From: S015-6 sp964479535
GTDB taxonomy: Bacteria > Desulfobacterota > DSWW01
Direction of reading: 5' to 3'
Assembly (NCBI GenBank): GCA_964479535.1
Contig: CAYZMM010000018.1
Coordinates: 1 to 64,000, forward strand
DNA: 64,000 bases
The notes beneath the pieces were generated by a model, which saw only the letters and a program-made list of their open reading frames with translations, searched no databases and was not told where the DNA came from. Of the stretch, positions 41,115-49,607 are shown piece after piece; position 1 is the first letter of the stretch, and every line of letters starts with the position of its first letter. The position numbers and the translations under genes were made by a program.

Positions 41115-42272
41115 TTACGGCTCGACCGTGACTTGCTCCGGCAGCTTGCGTGCGAGGATGTCCACCGTTTCTTCCACCATGTCCCTGAGAATTTCCGCCG
41201 CTGGCTTGATCTCGTTGATCAGCCCGGATACCTGGCCGGCAAAGGGACCGACGTACTCGTATTTCTGGGACTGGATGAACATCTCGACCATGGCCGAGGC
41301 GAACAGCACCTGGAGCGGGAAGGGCAGGGGATCGAGGGCCGAAGTCTCCCAGAGGTCGTGGAACCGGTTGTAGGTGGCCCGGGAGGTCTTCCCGGTGTAG
41401 AGGTAGGTTCGACGGGTGTCCTCGTCCGTGGCCTTGACGATCGCCTCCTTCTGTACGTCCATGAGCCCGCCTTCGTGGGATGCCAGGAAGCGTGTCCCCA
41501 CCCACACGCCTACGCATCCCACGGCCAGGGCTGCGGCAAGGCCGCGGCCGTCGCCGATCCCGCCGGCGGCCAGCACCGGTGTGGGCGCGGCCGCGTCCAC
41601 GGCCTGGGGCCATAGGGCGAGGGATCCCACCCGGCCCGTGTGGCCGCCTCCCTCGTGTCCCTGGGCCACGACGAGGTCCACGCCGGACTCGGCGATCCTT
41701 CGCGCGTTCTTCGTGTTCCCCGAGATCCCGAGTACCTTCATGCCGGCGGCATGGGCGTCGGCGACCATGAACCCCGGATTCCCCAGGCCGGCGCAGAAGA
41801 GGGGCACCTTCTCCTCGATGCAGGCCTTCACGGCCGCATGGGGGCGGACGGTCGTGGATGCCGTGTTCACCATGACGTCGATGTCCGGCAGGCCCATTTC
41901 CTCCTTCACCTTGGTCATCCACTCGTAGTGCGACTTGGGCAGGGTCTTGACGACCTCGCTCAGGGGGATCTCCGTGGGACCGTCGATCTCCCGGTCTTCG
42001 CTGCTCACCGTCTGGCTGGGCAGGAGGAGATCGACCCCGAAGGGCTTGTCGGTCTGTTTCCTTATCTCCCGAATCGCGTCGACCATCTGATCGATGGTGA
42101 AGCCGGCGGCCCCCAGTACACCCAGCCCGCCCGCTTCGGATACGGCGACCACGAGCTCGACCGTTGCGCCCGTCCTTTCGCCCACCAGGCTCGGTCCCAT
42201 TCCGGCGCTCAGGATCGGATATTCGATGCCCAGCATGTCGCACAGCTTGGTTCTCAAAACCGGCTTGCCCAT
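41115..42272 (-). CDS. Nitronate monooxygenase / FabK-like FMN enzyme
   Basis: 385 residues. YPILSAGMGPSLVGE, GGLGVLGAAGFT, DLVVAQGHEGGGHTG (FMN phosphate and active-site His motif), VLAAGGIGDGRGLAAALAVGCVGVWVGTRFLAS are the family blocks. Members include nitronate monooxygenases and enoyl-ACP reductase FabK-like enzymes. In an anaerobic acyl-CoA cluster a reductase or dehydrogenase-like activity on an enoyl thioester is more plausible than an oxygenase (inference). AGGAGGT precedes the ATG. A second, shorter paralogue is at 52917. Confidence 0.85.
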   Translation of the reverse strand: MGKPVLRTKLCDMLGIEYPILSAGMGPSLVGERTGATVELVVAVSEAGGLGVLGAAGFTIDQMVDAIREIRKQTDKPFGVDLLLPSQTVSSEDREIDGPTEIPLSEVVKTLPKSHYEWMTKVKEEMGLPDIDVMVNTASTTVRPHAAVKACIEEKVPLFCAGLGNPGFMVADAHAAGMKVLGISGNTKNARRIAESGVDLVVAQGHEGGGHTGRVGSLALWPQAVDAAAPTPVLAAGGIGDGRGLAAALAVGCVGVWVGTRFLASHEGGLMDVQKEAIVKATDEDTRRTYLYTGKTSRATYNRFHDLWETSALDPLPFPLQVLFASAMVEMFIQSQKYEYVGPFAGQVSGLINEIKPAAEILRDMVEETVDILARKLPEQVTVEP

Positions 42273-42394
42273 GAGAGACCTCCTCTGCAGGGGAATGGAA
42301 GAACAGCCTACCGAAGATACCACCTCCACGGCTTTCCGTCGAGCCGGAGGGCCGTGGGGCGTCTCGGCCTGCTTGCGCAAGAGGGGGGACGCCC

Positions 42395-44407
42395 TCAGAT
42401 GCGTCTCGCCGTGGAACCGGCGTCCTGCATGGCGCTGTAGATCTCCCCGACGTTCCTCGCATCGCCGATGGCGATCGCCTCGATGCCCCTCTGCTCCAGT
42501 TCTTCGACCAGCTCGTTGTTCGGCCTTCGACCGAGGGAGACGACGAGTGTGTCCACCTGGATTCTGAACGTCTCTTGCCGGTCGTCCACCTTGCGCGCGA
42601 GTGTGACCCGGCCTTCAGCGTCCACGGCTTTGAGCTCGGAGCGTTTCAGAAACCGGATGTTCAAACTGCCCTTCATGGGGAGGTCCGCATCCGGATCGAG
42701 CATTCGCATGAGGTACTGCCGCCTCACCATGGACGATAGGTTCGTGGCGACCGTCTCTCCCTTGCCCGCCAGGGTGACCTCGTGTCCCTCCTCGCAGAGG
42801 GCGATGGCCAGTTCGGCCCCGTAGCCGAGGCCGTACACGAGGACCCTTCTGCCGAGCCTGAACTTGTTCTCCAGCGCATCCACGTGGGTCAAGACAAAAG
42901 GCTTGCCCGCAGCCCCGTCCGGAAGGCTCATCCGGGCGCCGCACGCGACGAGAACCGTGTCCGGCTCGAGGGCGGCGATGCTCTCTGCCGTGGCTTCCAC
43001 GCCGGTACGGACGTCGACGCCGAGACGCCTCAGCTCGTGGGCGTGGTAGTCGTTCAGGTTGCGGAACTCGTGCATGAGCTGGGTGTTGCCCAGGATGCGT
43101 ACCGTCCCCCCGGTAAAGGCCCGTCTCTCCAGGACGATCACTTCGTGCCCCCGCTCGGCGGCGATCCGCGCAGCCTCCATCCCTGCCGGTCCCGCCCCGG
43201 CGATGACGATCCGTTTCTTTGCTTCCGCCGGCTTCAGCTCGCTGTGAAGCTCGTTGCCCAGCTCCGGGTTGACCGTGCAGGGAACGCAGATGTTCATTCC
43301 GTTCTGCTGAAGGCACCCGATGCACCGCCTCGTTTCCTCGGCCCTTCCCTCGACGAACTTCTTCGGCGCCTCGCTGTCCGCGAAGAGCTGGCGGCCCATG
43401 TAGACGATGTCGCAGTCGCCCTGTCGGAGGTGGAACTCCGCCTGCCGCATATCGTTGATGCGGCCCACGCCGATGACCGGGACCGGAGAGATTTCCTTGA
43501 CCATGCGGGCCAGATACATGAAGTAGCCCCTGCGGTAGTAGAGGGAGGGAAACATGCCGTCCGGCACGTGCTGGACCGAGCCCATGGACACGTCGATGCA
43601 GTCCACGCCCGCCTCGAGGACGCGGGGGATGATGAAGCGGGTGTAGTCTTCTACGGAATTGCCCAGGCTGCCGAGCATCTCGTCCACGGAAAGCCGGATC
43701 AGGATCGGGTAGTCCTTGCCCACGGCGTTGCGCATCTCGTCGATGATCTCCAGACAGAAACGCATCCGCCGGTCCAGGCCCCCGCCGTACCGGTCCGTCC
43801 GGAGGTTGTAGAAGGGCGACAGGAAATTCCCCACGAGAACGGCGTGGGCCGCGTGGATTTCCACCGAGTCGTAGCCCACCCGCTTCGCCCTCTCCGCGGC
43901 CCGCGCGAACTCCATGACGGTCTCCCGGACCTTCTCGGTGCTCATCGCCTCGCCCACGTAATTCGGATCCTTCAGAATGTCGATGCCGGAAACCGGCATC
44001 CAGGGGCGTTCGGCGTAGTGGGGAGCGGTGGGCAACTGGGGCATGAAGTCCGGAAACAGCATCCGGGCGGTTACGGCCATGAGCCCGCCGTGGGCGAGCT
44101 GAACGCTCGCATGGCAGTCGTAGGAGTGGATGAGGTCGACCAGCTTCCGGTGGGTCTCGGCCCTCTCGTCGTCGTGCATGGCCATCTGGGGCATGAACTC
44201 CCGGAACTGGTCCGGGCTCACGTTGGTTCCCTCCACCATGCAGAACCCGACACCGCCCTGGATCCTCGCCTCGTACCACGCCAGGGTCTTGTCCACGACC
44301 CTTCCGTCCTCCGCCATCATGCTGACCATGGGGGCGTAGGCGATCCGGTTTCGGATGGGTCGGCCCTTGATTTCGATCGGCTGCTGCAGAAGGAGCTCTT
44401 CCGGCAT
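42395..44407 (-). CDS. 2,4-dienoyl-CoA reductase-type Fe-S flavoprotein
   Basis: 670 residues. Same three-part layout as the gene at 2708: an FMN barrel (IKGRPIRNRIAYAPMV, VEIHAAHAVLVGNFLSPFYN, RTDRYGGGLDRRMRFC), an Fe-S region (RCIGCLQQNGMNICVPC), then an FAD/NAD(P) unit (IVIAGAGPAGMEAARIAAERG). It predicts NAD(P)H-dependent reduction of conjugated acyl-CoA or a ring intermediate. The Cys spacing differs from that of the paralogue. GGAGGAAG precedes the ATG. It lies 28 bases downstream of the SDR gene. Confidence 0.88.
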   Translation of the reverse strand: MPEELLLQQPIEIKGRPIRNRIAYAPMVSMMAEDGRVVDKTLAWYEARIQGGVGFCMVEGTNVSPDQFREFMPQMAMHDDERAETHRKLVDLIHSYDCHASVQLAHGGLMAVTARMLFPDFMPQLPTAPHYAERPWMPVSGIDILKDPNYVGEAMSTEKVRETVMEFARAAERAKRVGYDSVEIHAAHAVLVGNFLSPFYNLRTDRYGGGLDRRMRFCLEIIDEMRNAVGKDYPILIRLSVDEMLGSLGNSVEDYTRFIIPRVLEAGVDCIDVSMGSVQHVPDGMFPSLYYRRGYFMYLARMVKEISPVPVIGVGRINDMRQAEFHLRQGDCDIVYMGRQLFADSEAPKKFVEGRAEETRRCIGCLQQNGMNICVPCTVNPELGNELHSELKPAEAKKRIVIAGAGPAGMEAARIAAERGHEVIVLERRAFTGGTVRILGNTQLMHEFRNLNDYHAHELRRLGVDVRTGVEATAESIAALEPDTVLVACGARMSLPDGAAGKPFVLTHVDALENKFRLGRRVLVYGLGYGAELAIALCEEGHEVTLAGKGETVATNLSSMVRRQYLMRMLDPDADLPMKGSLNIRFLKRSELKAVDAEGRVTLARKVDDRQETFRIQVDTLVVSLGRRPNNELVEELEQRGIEAIAIGDARNVGEIYSAMQDAGSTARRI

Positions 44408-44434
44408 GTCTCTCTTCCTCCCGGGAGTGGGTTG

Positions 44435-45241
44435 CTACCAGACGGTGTGGCCGCCGTCCATCAACAGGTCGTGGCCCGTGGTGTAGCTGGACGCATCGGA
44501 TGCGAGATAGAGAACGCCGCCGACCATCTCTTCCGCTTCCCCCTGCCTGTGAATGGGTGTGGTTCGGTTTTCCACTTCCAGAAACGCGGGTGTGTCCTGA
44601 ATGATCTGGGTCATGGGCGTAATGATATAGCCGGGGCTGATGGAATTCACGTAGATGTTGTGCTGAATGAGCTCGACCGCAAGCGCCTTGGTCAGGTGCT
44701 TCACCCCCGCCTTTGCGGTCGCGTATCCGATCGCCGCCATGCCCGCGATGGGAACACCGCCCAACTCCATACAGTTCACGATGGTACCGCTCATGGAGGC
44801 CGTGTTGACGATCTTGCCGTACCTCTGAGGAATCATGTGTTTCGCTTCCTCCCTGCAGCAGTAGAAGACCGAAAAGAGATCCACGTCCATCACCCGCTTC
44901 CACTCATCGATGGCTCCGTCATCCATGAGGGGGATCGGCTCTCCACCGACGCCGGCGTTGTTGTGGGCGATGTGCAGGCACCCCAACTTCCGGATGACCT
45001 CTTCGACCATGGCGGACACTTGCTCCGGATCCGAAACATCGCAGTGGATAAAGGTCGATGTCCTGCCGAGAGCCCGAATCGCTTCGGTGGTTTCCCGGCC
45101 CAAATCGTCCTTCACGTCGATGACGGCCACGTCCGCGCCCGCCTTGGCCAGCGCGATCGCCGATGCCCTGCCGATGCCTCCAGCCGCTCCTGTCACGAGT
45201 GCCTTTCTTCCTGACAGATCAAACCTGGATAGATCGTTCAT
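44435..45241 (-). CDS. Short-chain dehydrogenase/reductase
   Basis: 268 residues. The NAD(P) motif ALVTGAAGGIGRASAIALA, then HNNAGVG, catalytic Ser in VNTASMSGTIV and the YxxxK pair in IGYATAKAGVKHLTKALA. VNSISPGYIITPM closes the substrate loop. DVKDDL after strand 2 suggests NAD preference. Its place at the head of a run with dienoyl-CoA reductase, crotonase and acyl-CoA dehydrogenase suggests oxidation of a hydroxyacyl-CoA. A GGAGGG site precedes the ATG. Confidence 0.92.
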   Translation of the reverse strand: MNDLSRFDLSGRKALVTGAAGGIGRASAIALAKAGADVAVIDVKDDLGRETTEAIRALGRTSTFIHCDVSDPEQVSAMVEEVIRKLGCLHIAHNNAGVGGEPIPLMDDGAIDEWKRVMDVDLFSVFYCCREEAKHMIPQRYGKIVNTASMSGTIVNCMELGGVPIAGMAAIGYATAKAGVKHLTKALAVELIQHNIYVNSISPGYIITPMTQIIQDTPAFLEVENRTTPIHRQGEAEEMVGGVLYLASDASSYTTGHDLLMDGGHTVW

Positions 45242-45287
45242 GTACGTGTACCCTCCTCGAGGATGGTCCGGGTGGTCGAGGAAGCCC

Positions 45288-45677
45288 CTATTTCACGGAG
45301 ACGACCGGGCAGGGGGCTTCGAGGATCACGTGCTGGGCCGTTGAGCCCATGATGAATTTTCCCAGTTTGGATCGTTTCCTGACCCCGATCACGATTTCAT
45401 CGATACCGTGTTCTCTGGCAAACTTGACCAGATGCGGGCCGGGATCCATCCCGCGGGCCAGCAGGTGGGTTTCGCAAAGGCATCCTTCGATCTTCATGGA
45501 TGCCCTCAGATCATCCATATCCTGCTCGCCGAGGGCGTGCGGATGCCCCGGCTGGCCGCTGGTTCTCGAGTGCAGTACGTGAATGACCTCCGCGCTGAAG
45601 GCTTCTGCATGTTCCCGGGCCCGCTTCAAGGCCCTCTTTGACAGATCGGACCCGTCATAACCAACGAGGATCTTCAT
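45288..45677 (-). CDS. Universal stress protein (UspA family)
   Basis: 129 residues. KILVGYDGSDLSKRALKRAREHA begins the fold, and EIVIGVRKRSKLGKFIMGSTAQHVILEAPCPVVSVK has the nucleotide-binding G-x2-G-x9-G(S/T) pattern, so it is probably an ATP-binding type. It is cytosolic. It lies between the SDR gene and the ATC-hydrolase-like gene in the same direction. Confidence 0.9.
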   Translation of the reverse strand: MKILVGYDGSDLSKRALKRAREHAEAFSAEVIHVLHSRTSGQPGHPHALGEQDMDDLRASMKIEGCLCETHLLARGMDPGPHLVKFAREHGIDEIVIGVRKRSKLGKFIMGSTAQHVILEAPCPVVSVK

Positions 45678-45732
45678 GTCCTTCTCCTGATTCGAAGCTG
45701 CACGTCTTGCCGCGGAAAAGGCCGGATCCCTC

Positions 45733-46395
45733 TCACTTCCTGAAGAACTGAAAGCGACAGGCATCGGCGCCTTCGGCAAGGATGGTCGGCCGCTCGAAGC
45801 GTATGCCGTACTTCTTCTCCAGCGCGTCGCCCCAGGTGTAATCCGTGGCGCAGAGGAGGTAGAGGACCTCCCGTGCATCGTTGTCCAGGAAGAAGTCGGC
45901 GAAGCCGCACCTTCGGAAATTGAAGAAGCAGCGCCGCTCGTCCTTGACGCCCTGCTCCACGACCCACGCTCTGCCGTATCGTTCCCGGCCGCTGGGAATG
46001 AAGTTCGTGCAGAGCCGGGTCCAGGCATCTTCCGGTCTCTCCGGGGAGATGCCGAAGTGGTCGAGAAGGAACGGATCCAATCCGTCCTGGAAAAGGAAGG
46101 CATGGATGACGCCCCCGATCAGATCGAGCAGGACCTGCCTGTCATCGAAACGGGGAAGGAGGGTGCGGTATACGGCCAGCAAGGTGCACGCCACCTTGAC
46201 GTGGACCGCTCCCGGCGGATCCTGCGGCCTCCAGGCGTTCGTTTCCTGAAGGGCGAGATCGAGGCGCTCGATCTTGCCGCGCACTTCCTCCCATGGCGAG
46301 TCGAGCATCGGCCCAACACGTTGACCGAATGCATCCAGCACTTGGTTGCGCATCGGTGCGGCCAGGGGTTCCATCTCCTCGAGCAGTTGGGTCAT
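45733..46395 (-). CDS. L-2-amino-thiazoline-4-carboxylate hydrolase-like protein
   Basis: 220 residues. The C-terminal half (CFFNFRRCGFADFFLDNDA, then LLCATDYTWGDALEKKYGIRFERPTILAEGADACRF) has the signature of the ATC hydrolase family, including its paired cysteines. The N-terminal half is helical. True ATC hydrolysis is established for few members, and many homologues in anaerobes are uncharacterised. GGAGGATC precedes the ATG. It starts the minus-strand run 45288-46395. Confidence 0.75.
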   Translation of the reverse strand: MTQLLEEMEPLAAPMRNQVLDAFGQRVGPMLDSPWEEVRGKIERLDLALQETNAWRPQDPPGAVHVKVACTLLAVYRTLLPRFDDRQVLLDLIGGVIHAFLFQDGLDPFLLDHFGISPERPEDAWTRLCTNFIPSGRERYGRAWVVEQGVKDERRCFFNFRRCGFADFFLDNDAREVLYLLCATDYTWGDALEKKYGIRFERPTILAEGADACRFQFFRK

Positions 46396-46598
46396 GACGA
46401 TCCTCCGATGATGTCCTTCGAGATTGCAGGGCGCTCACCTTCATAGCACGTCTCTTTTTCGCGTAGCAACGAAAGAGAAAGATGTCCTGGAGTACAAGCG
46501 AAAGATGGAGCAGGAGAAATCCTGACGTTCGCCGGGGTCCTGCCTTCGGCTCCCGGTTCTGCGCGACCAGGCCATGCGACCGGCACCGTGAGGGGGAG

Positions 46599-46970
46599 CT
46601 ACTCCCTCAGGCTTTCCGCTGGCTTGCGGCGCACAGCGTCCAGCCTTTCAAGGAGCATCACTCCGAAAAAGGGTAGGATGAGCCCGAAAAAGGGGACGAA
46701 GAGCGCGCATTCGAGCAGGCCCGGCTCGTACCATTGCCGGCCGGCACACCGCTGGGCCACGAGCGTCTGATATCGAACCTTGTCGGCCCTGTATTCCCTC
46801 TCCCTGTCCATGAATTGCAGCGTTTCGGCAAACTTCTTCTGGCAGTCATCCAGAGGACGGCCGCGCATCCCGCTTCCTTCGCCCGGAGGGTCTGCCAAGG
46901 CCTTGAAGGGCAAACTGCAAAGGAGCAGGAGGGAGAGAAGCGTGAGAGAGCCGGCGGTGAACCGTTGCAT
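46599..46970 (-). CDS. Exported/membrane hypothetical protein
   Basis: 123 residues. The signal peptide SLTLLSLLLLCSLPFKALA is followed by a charged helical segment (DDCQKKFAETLQFMDREREYRADKVRYQTL) and a C-terminal hydrophobic helix ECALFVPFFGLILPFFGVMLL, giving probable anchoring. AGG lies seven bases before the ATG at 46970; a GTG at 46979 is the alternative. No family assigned. Confidence 0.6.
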   Translation of the reverse strand: MQRFTAGSLTLLSLLLLCSLPFKALADPPGEGSGMRGRPLDDCQKKFAETLQFMDREREYRADKVRYQTLVAQRCAGRQWYEPGLLECALFVPFFGLILPFFGVMLLERLDAVRRKPAESLRE

Positions 46971-47144
46971 GGTCTTCACCTAGGGATCGTCAGGGGGTGA
47001 ATCCCTGCAGTTTAGTACGGCGCGTCGAGGATGTCGAGAATCTTTTCTTTTTCACTTGACGGAAGGCTCTGTTTTGGATAGATTGTGAATTCGGTTCGGC
47101 GGTTGAATCTGATTCAATAACAGCCCCGCCTCCATTACGAGCTC

Positions 47145-47849
47145 ATGGCCAGGCAAGTGTCCCCCCCCTCTGCGGCCTCTGTGACCGCCCAGAGGCGAAA
47201 ACGGGAAAAAGAGCAGCGATATCAAACGATTCTTCTGACGGCAGAGCGCCTCTTCTGCGAGAACGGCTACCCCAACACCAAGATCCAGGACATCGCGCGG
47301 GCCGCCGAGGTGGCCGTGGGGACGGTCTATTTCTACTTCCGGAACAAGGAGGATCTGCTGCTTCAGCTCATCGACGGGACCGCCTCGAACGTGCGGAACA
47401 TTCTGGGGGAGGCGTTCCGTACCGGGGGCGAGCCTGTCGGGAGGATCGAGAACGCGGGCCGGGCGCTGTTTCAGAACTTCTGCAGCCTGCACCCGTCTCA
47501 GTTGATCATTCTGCTCAGGGAATCGGTCGGGGTCAGCCCGGAGGTGGAGGCGAGGAGGCAGGCCATCTTCGAGCGGCTCTACCGGGACGTTGCTCGGGCC
47601 ATCGACGAGGTCCTCGAGGAATACGGGATTGCCGAAAGGCTCGTGGCAGAGATCGTTTCGGTGGCGATCGGAGGTATGCTGGAGCGCATCGCCTACCAGT
47701 ACATGGTCTCGCAGGATCGCTCCGAAGAGACAGAGACGATCGTGCGGGAAGCCCTCGTCTTTCTCCGTGGCGGTCTGCTGGCCGTGTTGCGGGATCTGAG
47801 CGCGGCCGGGACGGATTCGGACGGCAACGCGAAGGGTTCTCGAGCGTAA
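47145..47849 (+). CDS. TetR-family transcriptional regulator
   Basis: 234 residues. The N-terminal HTH ILLTAERLFCENGYPNTKIQDIARAAEVAVGTVYFYFRNKEDLLLQLIDG is a classic TetR DNA-binding domain. The ligand domain (NILGEAFRTGG to AYQYMVSQDRSEETETIVREALVFLRGG) resembles FadR/AcrR-type acyl-CoA-responsive members. It heads the plus-strand cluster of PHP, thiolase-fold and DUF35 genes and probably represses it. No palindromic operator was located. Confidence 0.9.
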   Translation: MARQVSPPSAASVTAQRRKREKEQRYQTILLTAERLFCENGYPNTKIQDIARAAEVAVGTVYFYFRNKEDLLLQLIDGTASNVRNILGEAFRTGGEPVGRIENAGRALFQNFCSLHPSQLIILLRESVGVSPEVEARRQAIFERLYRDVARAIDEVLEEYGIAERLVAEIVSVAIGGMLERIAYQYMVSQDRSEETETIVREALVFLRGGLLAVLRDLSAAGTDSDGNAKGSRA

Positions 47850-47881
47850 TCCGCGCCGAAGGGGAAAGGTCGAAACAAACC

Positions 47882-48430
47882 ATGCTGCTGAAGGGCGCCC
47901 TTCACATCCACACGACCTGTTCGGACGGCGAACTGACGCCGCAGCAGGCGGCGGACGCTTATGAGGAGAGGGGATTCGATTTCATCGCGTTTACGGATCA
48001 CGACTATCTCGTGAAACCGAATTGCCGTGACGTCTACTCGCAGGTGAAGAGCGGAATGATTCTGTTTCACGGAATCGAGCTCACGGTGTTCGTGAAGGGC
48101 TACATTCACGTGAACAGGATCGAGGGCGACGAAGAGGTCCTGCACGTGTTCAATCATATCGGCGAGTATGATCTGACCCTGGAGCAAATCGAACATCGAA
48201 CCAGGAAAGTCGCCGAGAAGTACCCTCTGGACGCCGTGGAAATCACGTCCAAGGGGTTTCGGCAGAAGGAGATAGAGGCCCTGGAACTGCCCTATCCGAA
48301 GATCGCCTCCGATGACATGCACACGCGGGTGGGGCTCGGCAGGGCCTGGATCGAGCTGGATGCGCCGAGGGAAAAGGACGCGATCATCCGGGCGATCAGG
48401 AAGGGAAGGTTCTGGAACTGTTTTCTCTAA
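47882..48430 (+). CDS. PHP-domain metal-dependent phosphoesterase-like protein
   Basis: 182 residues. ALHIHTTCSDGELTPQQAADAYEERGFDFIAFTDHD contains the HxH and TDHD metal ligands of the PHP fold, FHGIELTVF and VFNHIGEY give further ligands, and ASDDMHT closes the site. It is predicted to hydrolyse a phosphoester. It is unusual inside a CoA-thioester gene cluster, and the substrate is unknown. It lies 33 bases after the TetR gene and 22 before the first thiolase-fold gene. Confidence 0.8.
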   Translation: MLLKGALHIHTTCSDGELTPQQAADAYEERGFDFIAFTDHDYLVKPNCRDVYSQVKSGMILFHGIELTVFVKGYIHVNRIEGDEEVLHVFNHIGEYDLTLEQIEHRTRKVAEKYPLDAVEITSKGFRQKEIEALELPYPKIASDDMHTRVGLGRAWIELDAPREKDAIIRAIRKGRFWNCFL

Positions 48431-48451
48431 CGCAAAGGAGGTGAAGGTCTC

Positions 48452-49597
48452 ATGGGAAACCGAGTCGCGATTTGCGCCGTGGCGCAGATCAAAAACGAGC
48501 CCGACATCTGGTACAAGCGTAATCAGGGCATGCTGCTGGAGTGCCTGGAGCCGATCCTGGAGCAGACAGGCGTCACCTTTGACATGGACAAGGGCATCCG
48601 GAACATCGTGACCTGCTCGGACGATGTGTTCGACGCGAGAACCATCTCCGACAACGGTATGACGGACGTGGTGGGCGCCCACTATCGTGGGGAGGAGAAG
48701 ACCGCTCAGGACGGTCTGAACGGTCTCGGTTACGCCATGGCCTGCATTCTCTCCGGCCACGACGATGTGGTGCTCTTCATGGGCCACTGCAAGGAGTCCC
48801 AGCCCGAGAGCCGGAACATGTGCACGAATCTCGCGTACGATCCTTTCTTCTGCCGGCCTGTGGGCATGGACTTCCTGAATGTAAACGCCCTGCAGGCGCG
48901 TGCCTACATGGAAAGATCGGGCGTCACGGACGAACACCTGGCAGAGGTGGTCGTACGATCCCGCCGGAACGCCGCCAGGAACCCCTTCGCCAGGGAGAAC
49001 GGGACGGCGACCGAAGAGGATGTGCTGAACTCCCCTTTTCTGGCCGATCCGATCCGGGCGCTTCACGCCTATCCCGTCACCGACTGGGCGGTGGGCGTGC
49101 TGCTCTGCTGTGAGGAACGCGTGAGCGAATTCACGGACAACCCGGTGTGGATCACCGGCTTCGGCAACTGCATGGACCGGTACTTCGTGGGCGACCGGGA
49201 CCTCGCCTCCAACTTCAGCCTGAAGAAGGCCTGCGAAAGGGCGTACGGCATGGCGGGCATCCGGGATCCGAAGAGCGACCTGAACGTGGTCGAGCTGAAC
49301 GATGCGTATGCACACCAGCTTCCCTTGCTGGCCGAAGGCATCGGTCTGGCCGCGGAGGGGCAGGGCGGCAAGTGGATCGAATCGGGCGGCCCGGACCAGC
49401 GGAACGTCAACCTCTCGGGGGGCATGCTGAACGGCAACCCGATCATGCTGGGAGGGGTGGCCCGGGCCGTGGAGGGCATCCTTCAGCTTCGGGGCGAGGC
49501 CGGCGAGAGGCAGGTGGACGGTGCCAAAAGGGCACTGGCTCACGGAACCACGGGCGGCGCGTGTCAGCACCAGACCGTACTCATTCTAGAGAAATAA
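48452..49597 (+). CDS. Thiolase-fold protein lacking canonical Cys/His (DUF35-partnered)
   Basis: 381 residues of thiolase fold, close to acetyl-CoA acetyltransferase/SCPx-like proteins (GLGYAMACILSGHDDVVLFMG, NVVELNDAYAHQLPLLAEGIGL, NLSGGMLNGNPIMLGGVARAVEGILQLRG). At the nucleophile position (GEEKTAQDGL) there is no Cys, and the usual GHPxGxxG is NGNPIMLGG with Asn for His. It is therefore unlikely to be a normal thiolase. A structural role, or a retro-aldolase as in Ltp2-type SCPx relatives that pair with DUF35 proteins, is more plausible. AGGAGGTG precedes the ATG. It is followed directly by a second such gene. Confidence 0.82.
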   Translation: MGNRVAICAVAQIKNEPDIWYKRNQGMLLECLEPILEQTGVTFDMDKGIRNIVTCSDDVFDARTISDNGMTDVVGAHYRGEEKTAQDGLNGLGYAMACILSGHDDVVLFMGHCKESQPESRNMCTNLAYDPFFCRPVGMDFLNVNALQARAYMERSGVTDEHLAEVVVRSRRNAARNPFARENGTATEEDVLNSPFLADPIRALHAYPVTDWAVGVLLCCEERVSEFTDNPVWITGFGNCMDRYFVGDRDLASNFSLKKACERAYGMAGIRDPKSDLNVVELNDAYAHQLPLLAEGIGLAAEGQGGKWIESGGPDQRNVNLSGGMLNGNPIMLGGVARAVEGILQLRGEAGERQVDGAKRALAHGTTGGACQHQTVLILEK

Positions 49598-49607
49598 GGT
49601 GGGAGCC

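Noticed and set aside
42782..45214. Long plus-strand ORF of about 810 codons
   Set aside because: Antisense shadow of the dienoyl-CoA reductase and SDR genes, both of which have complete conserved motifs and ribosome sites.
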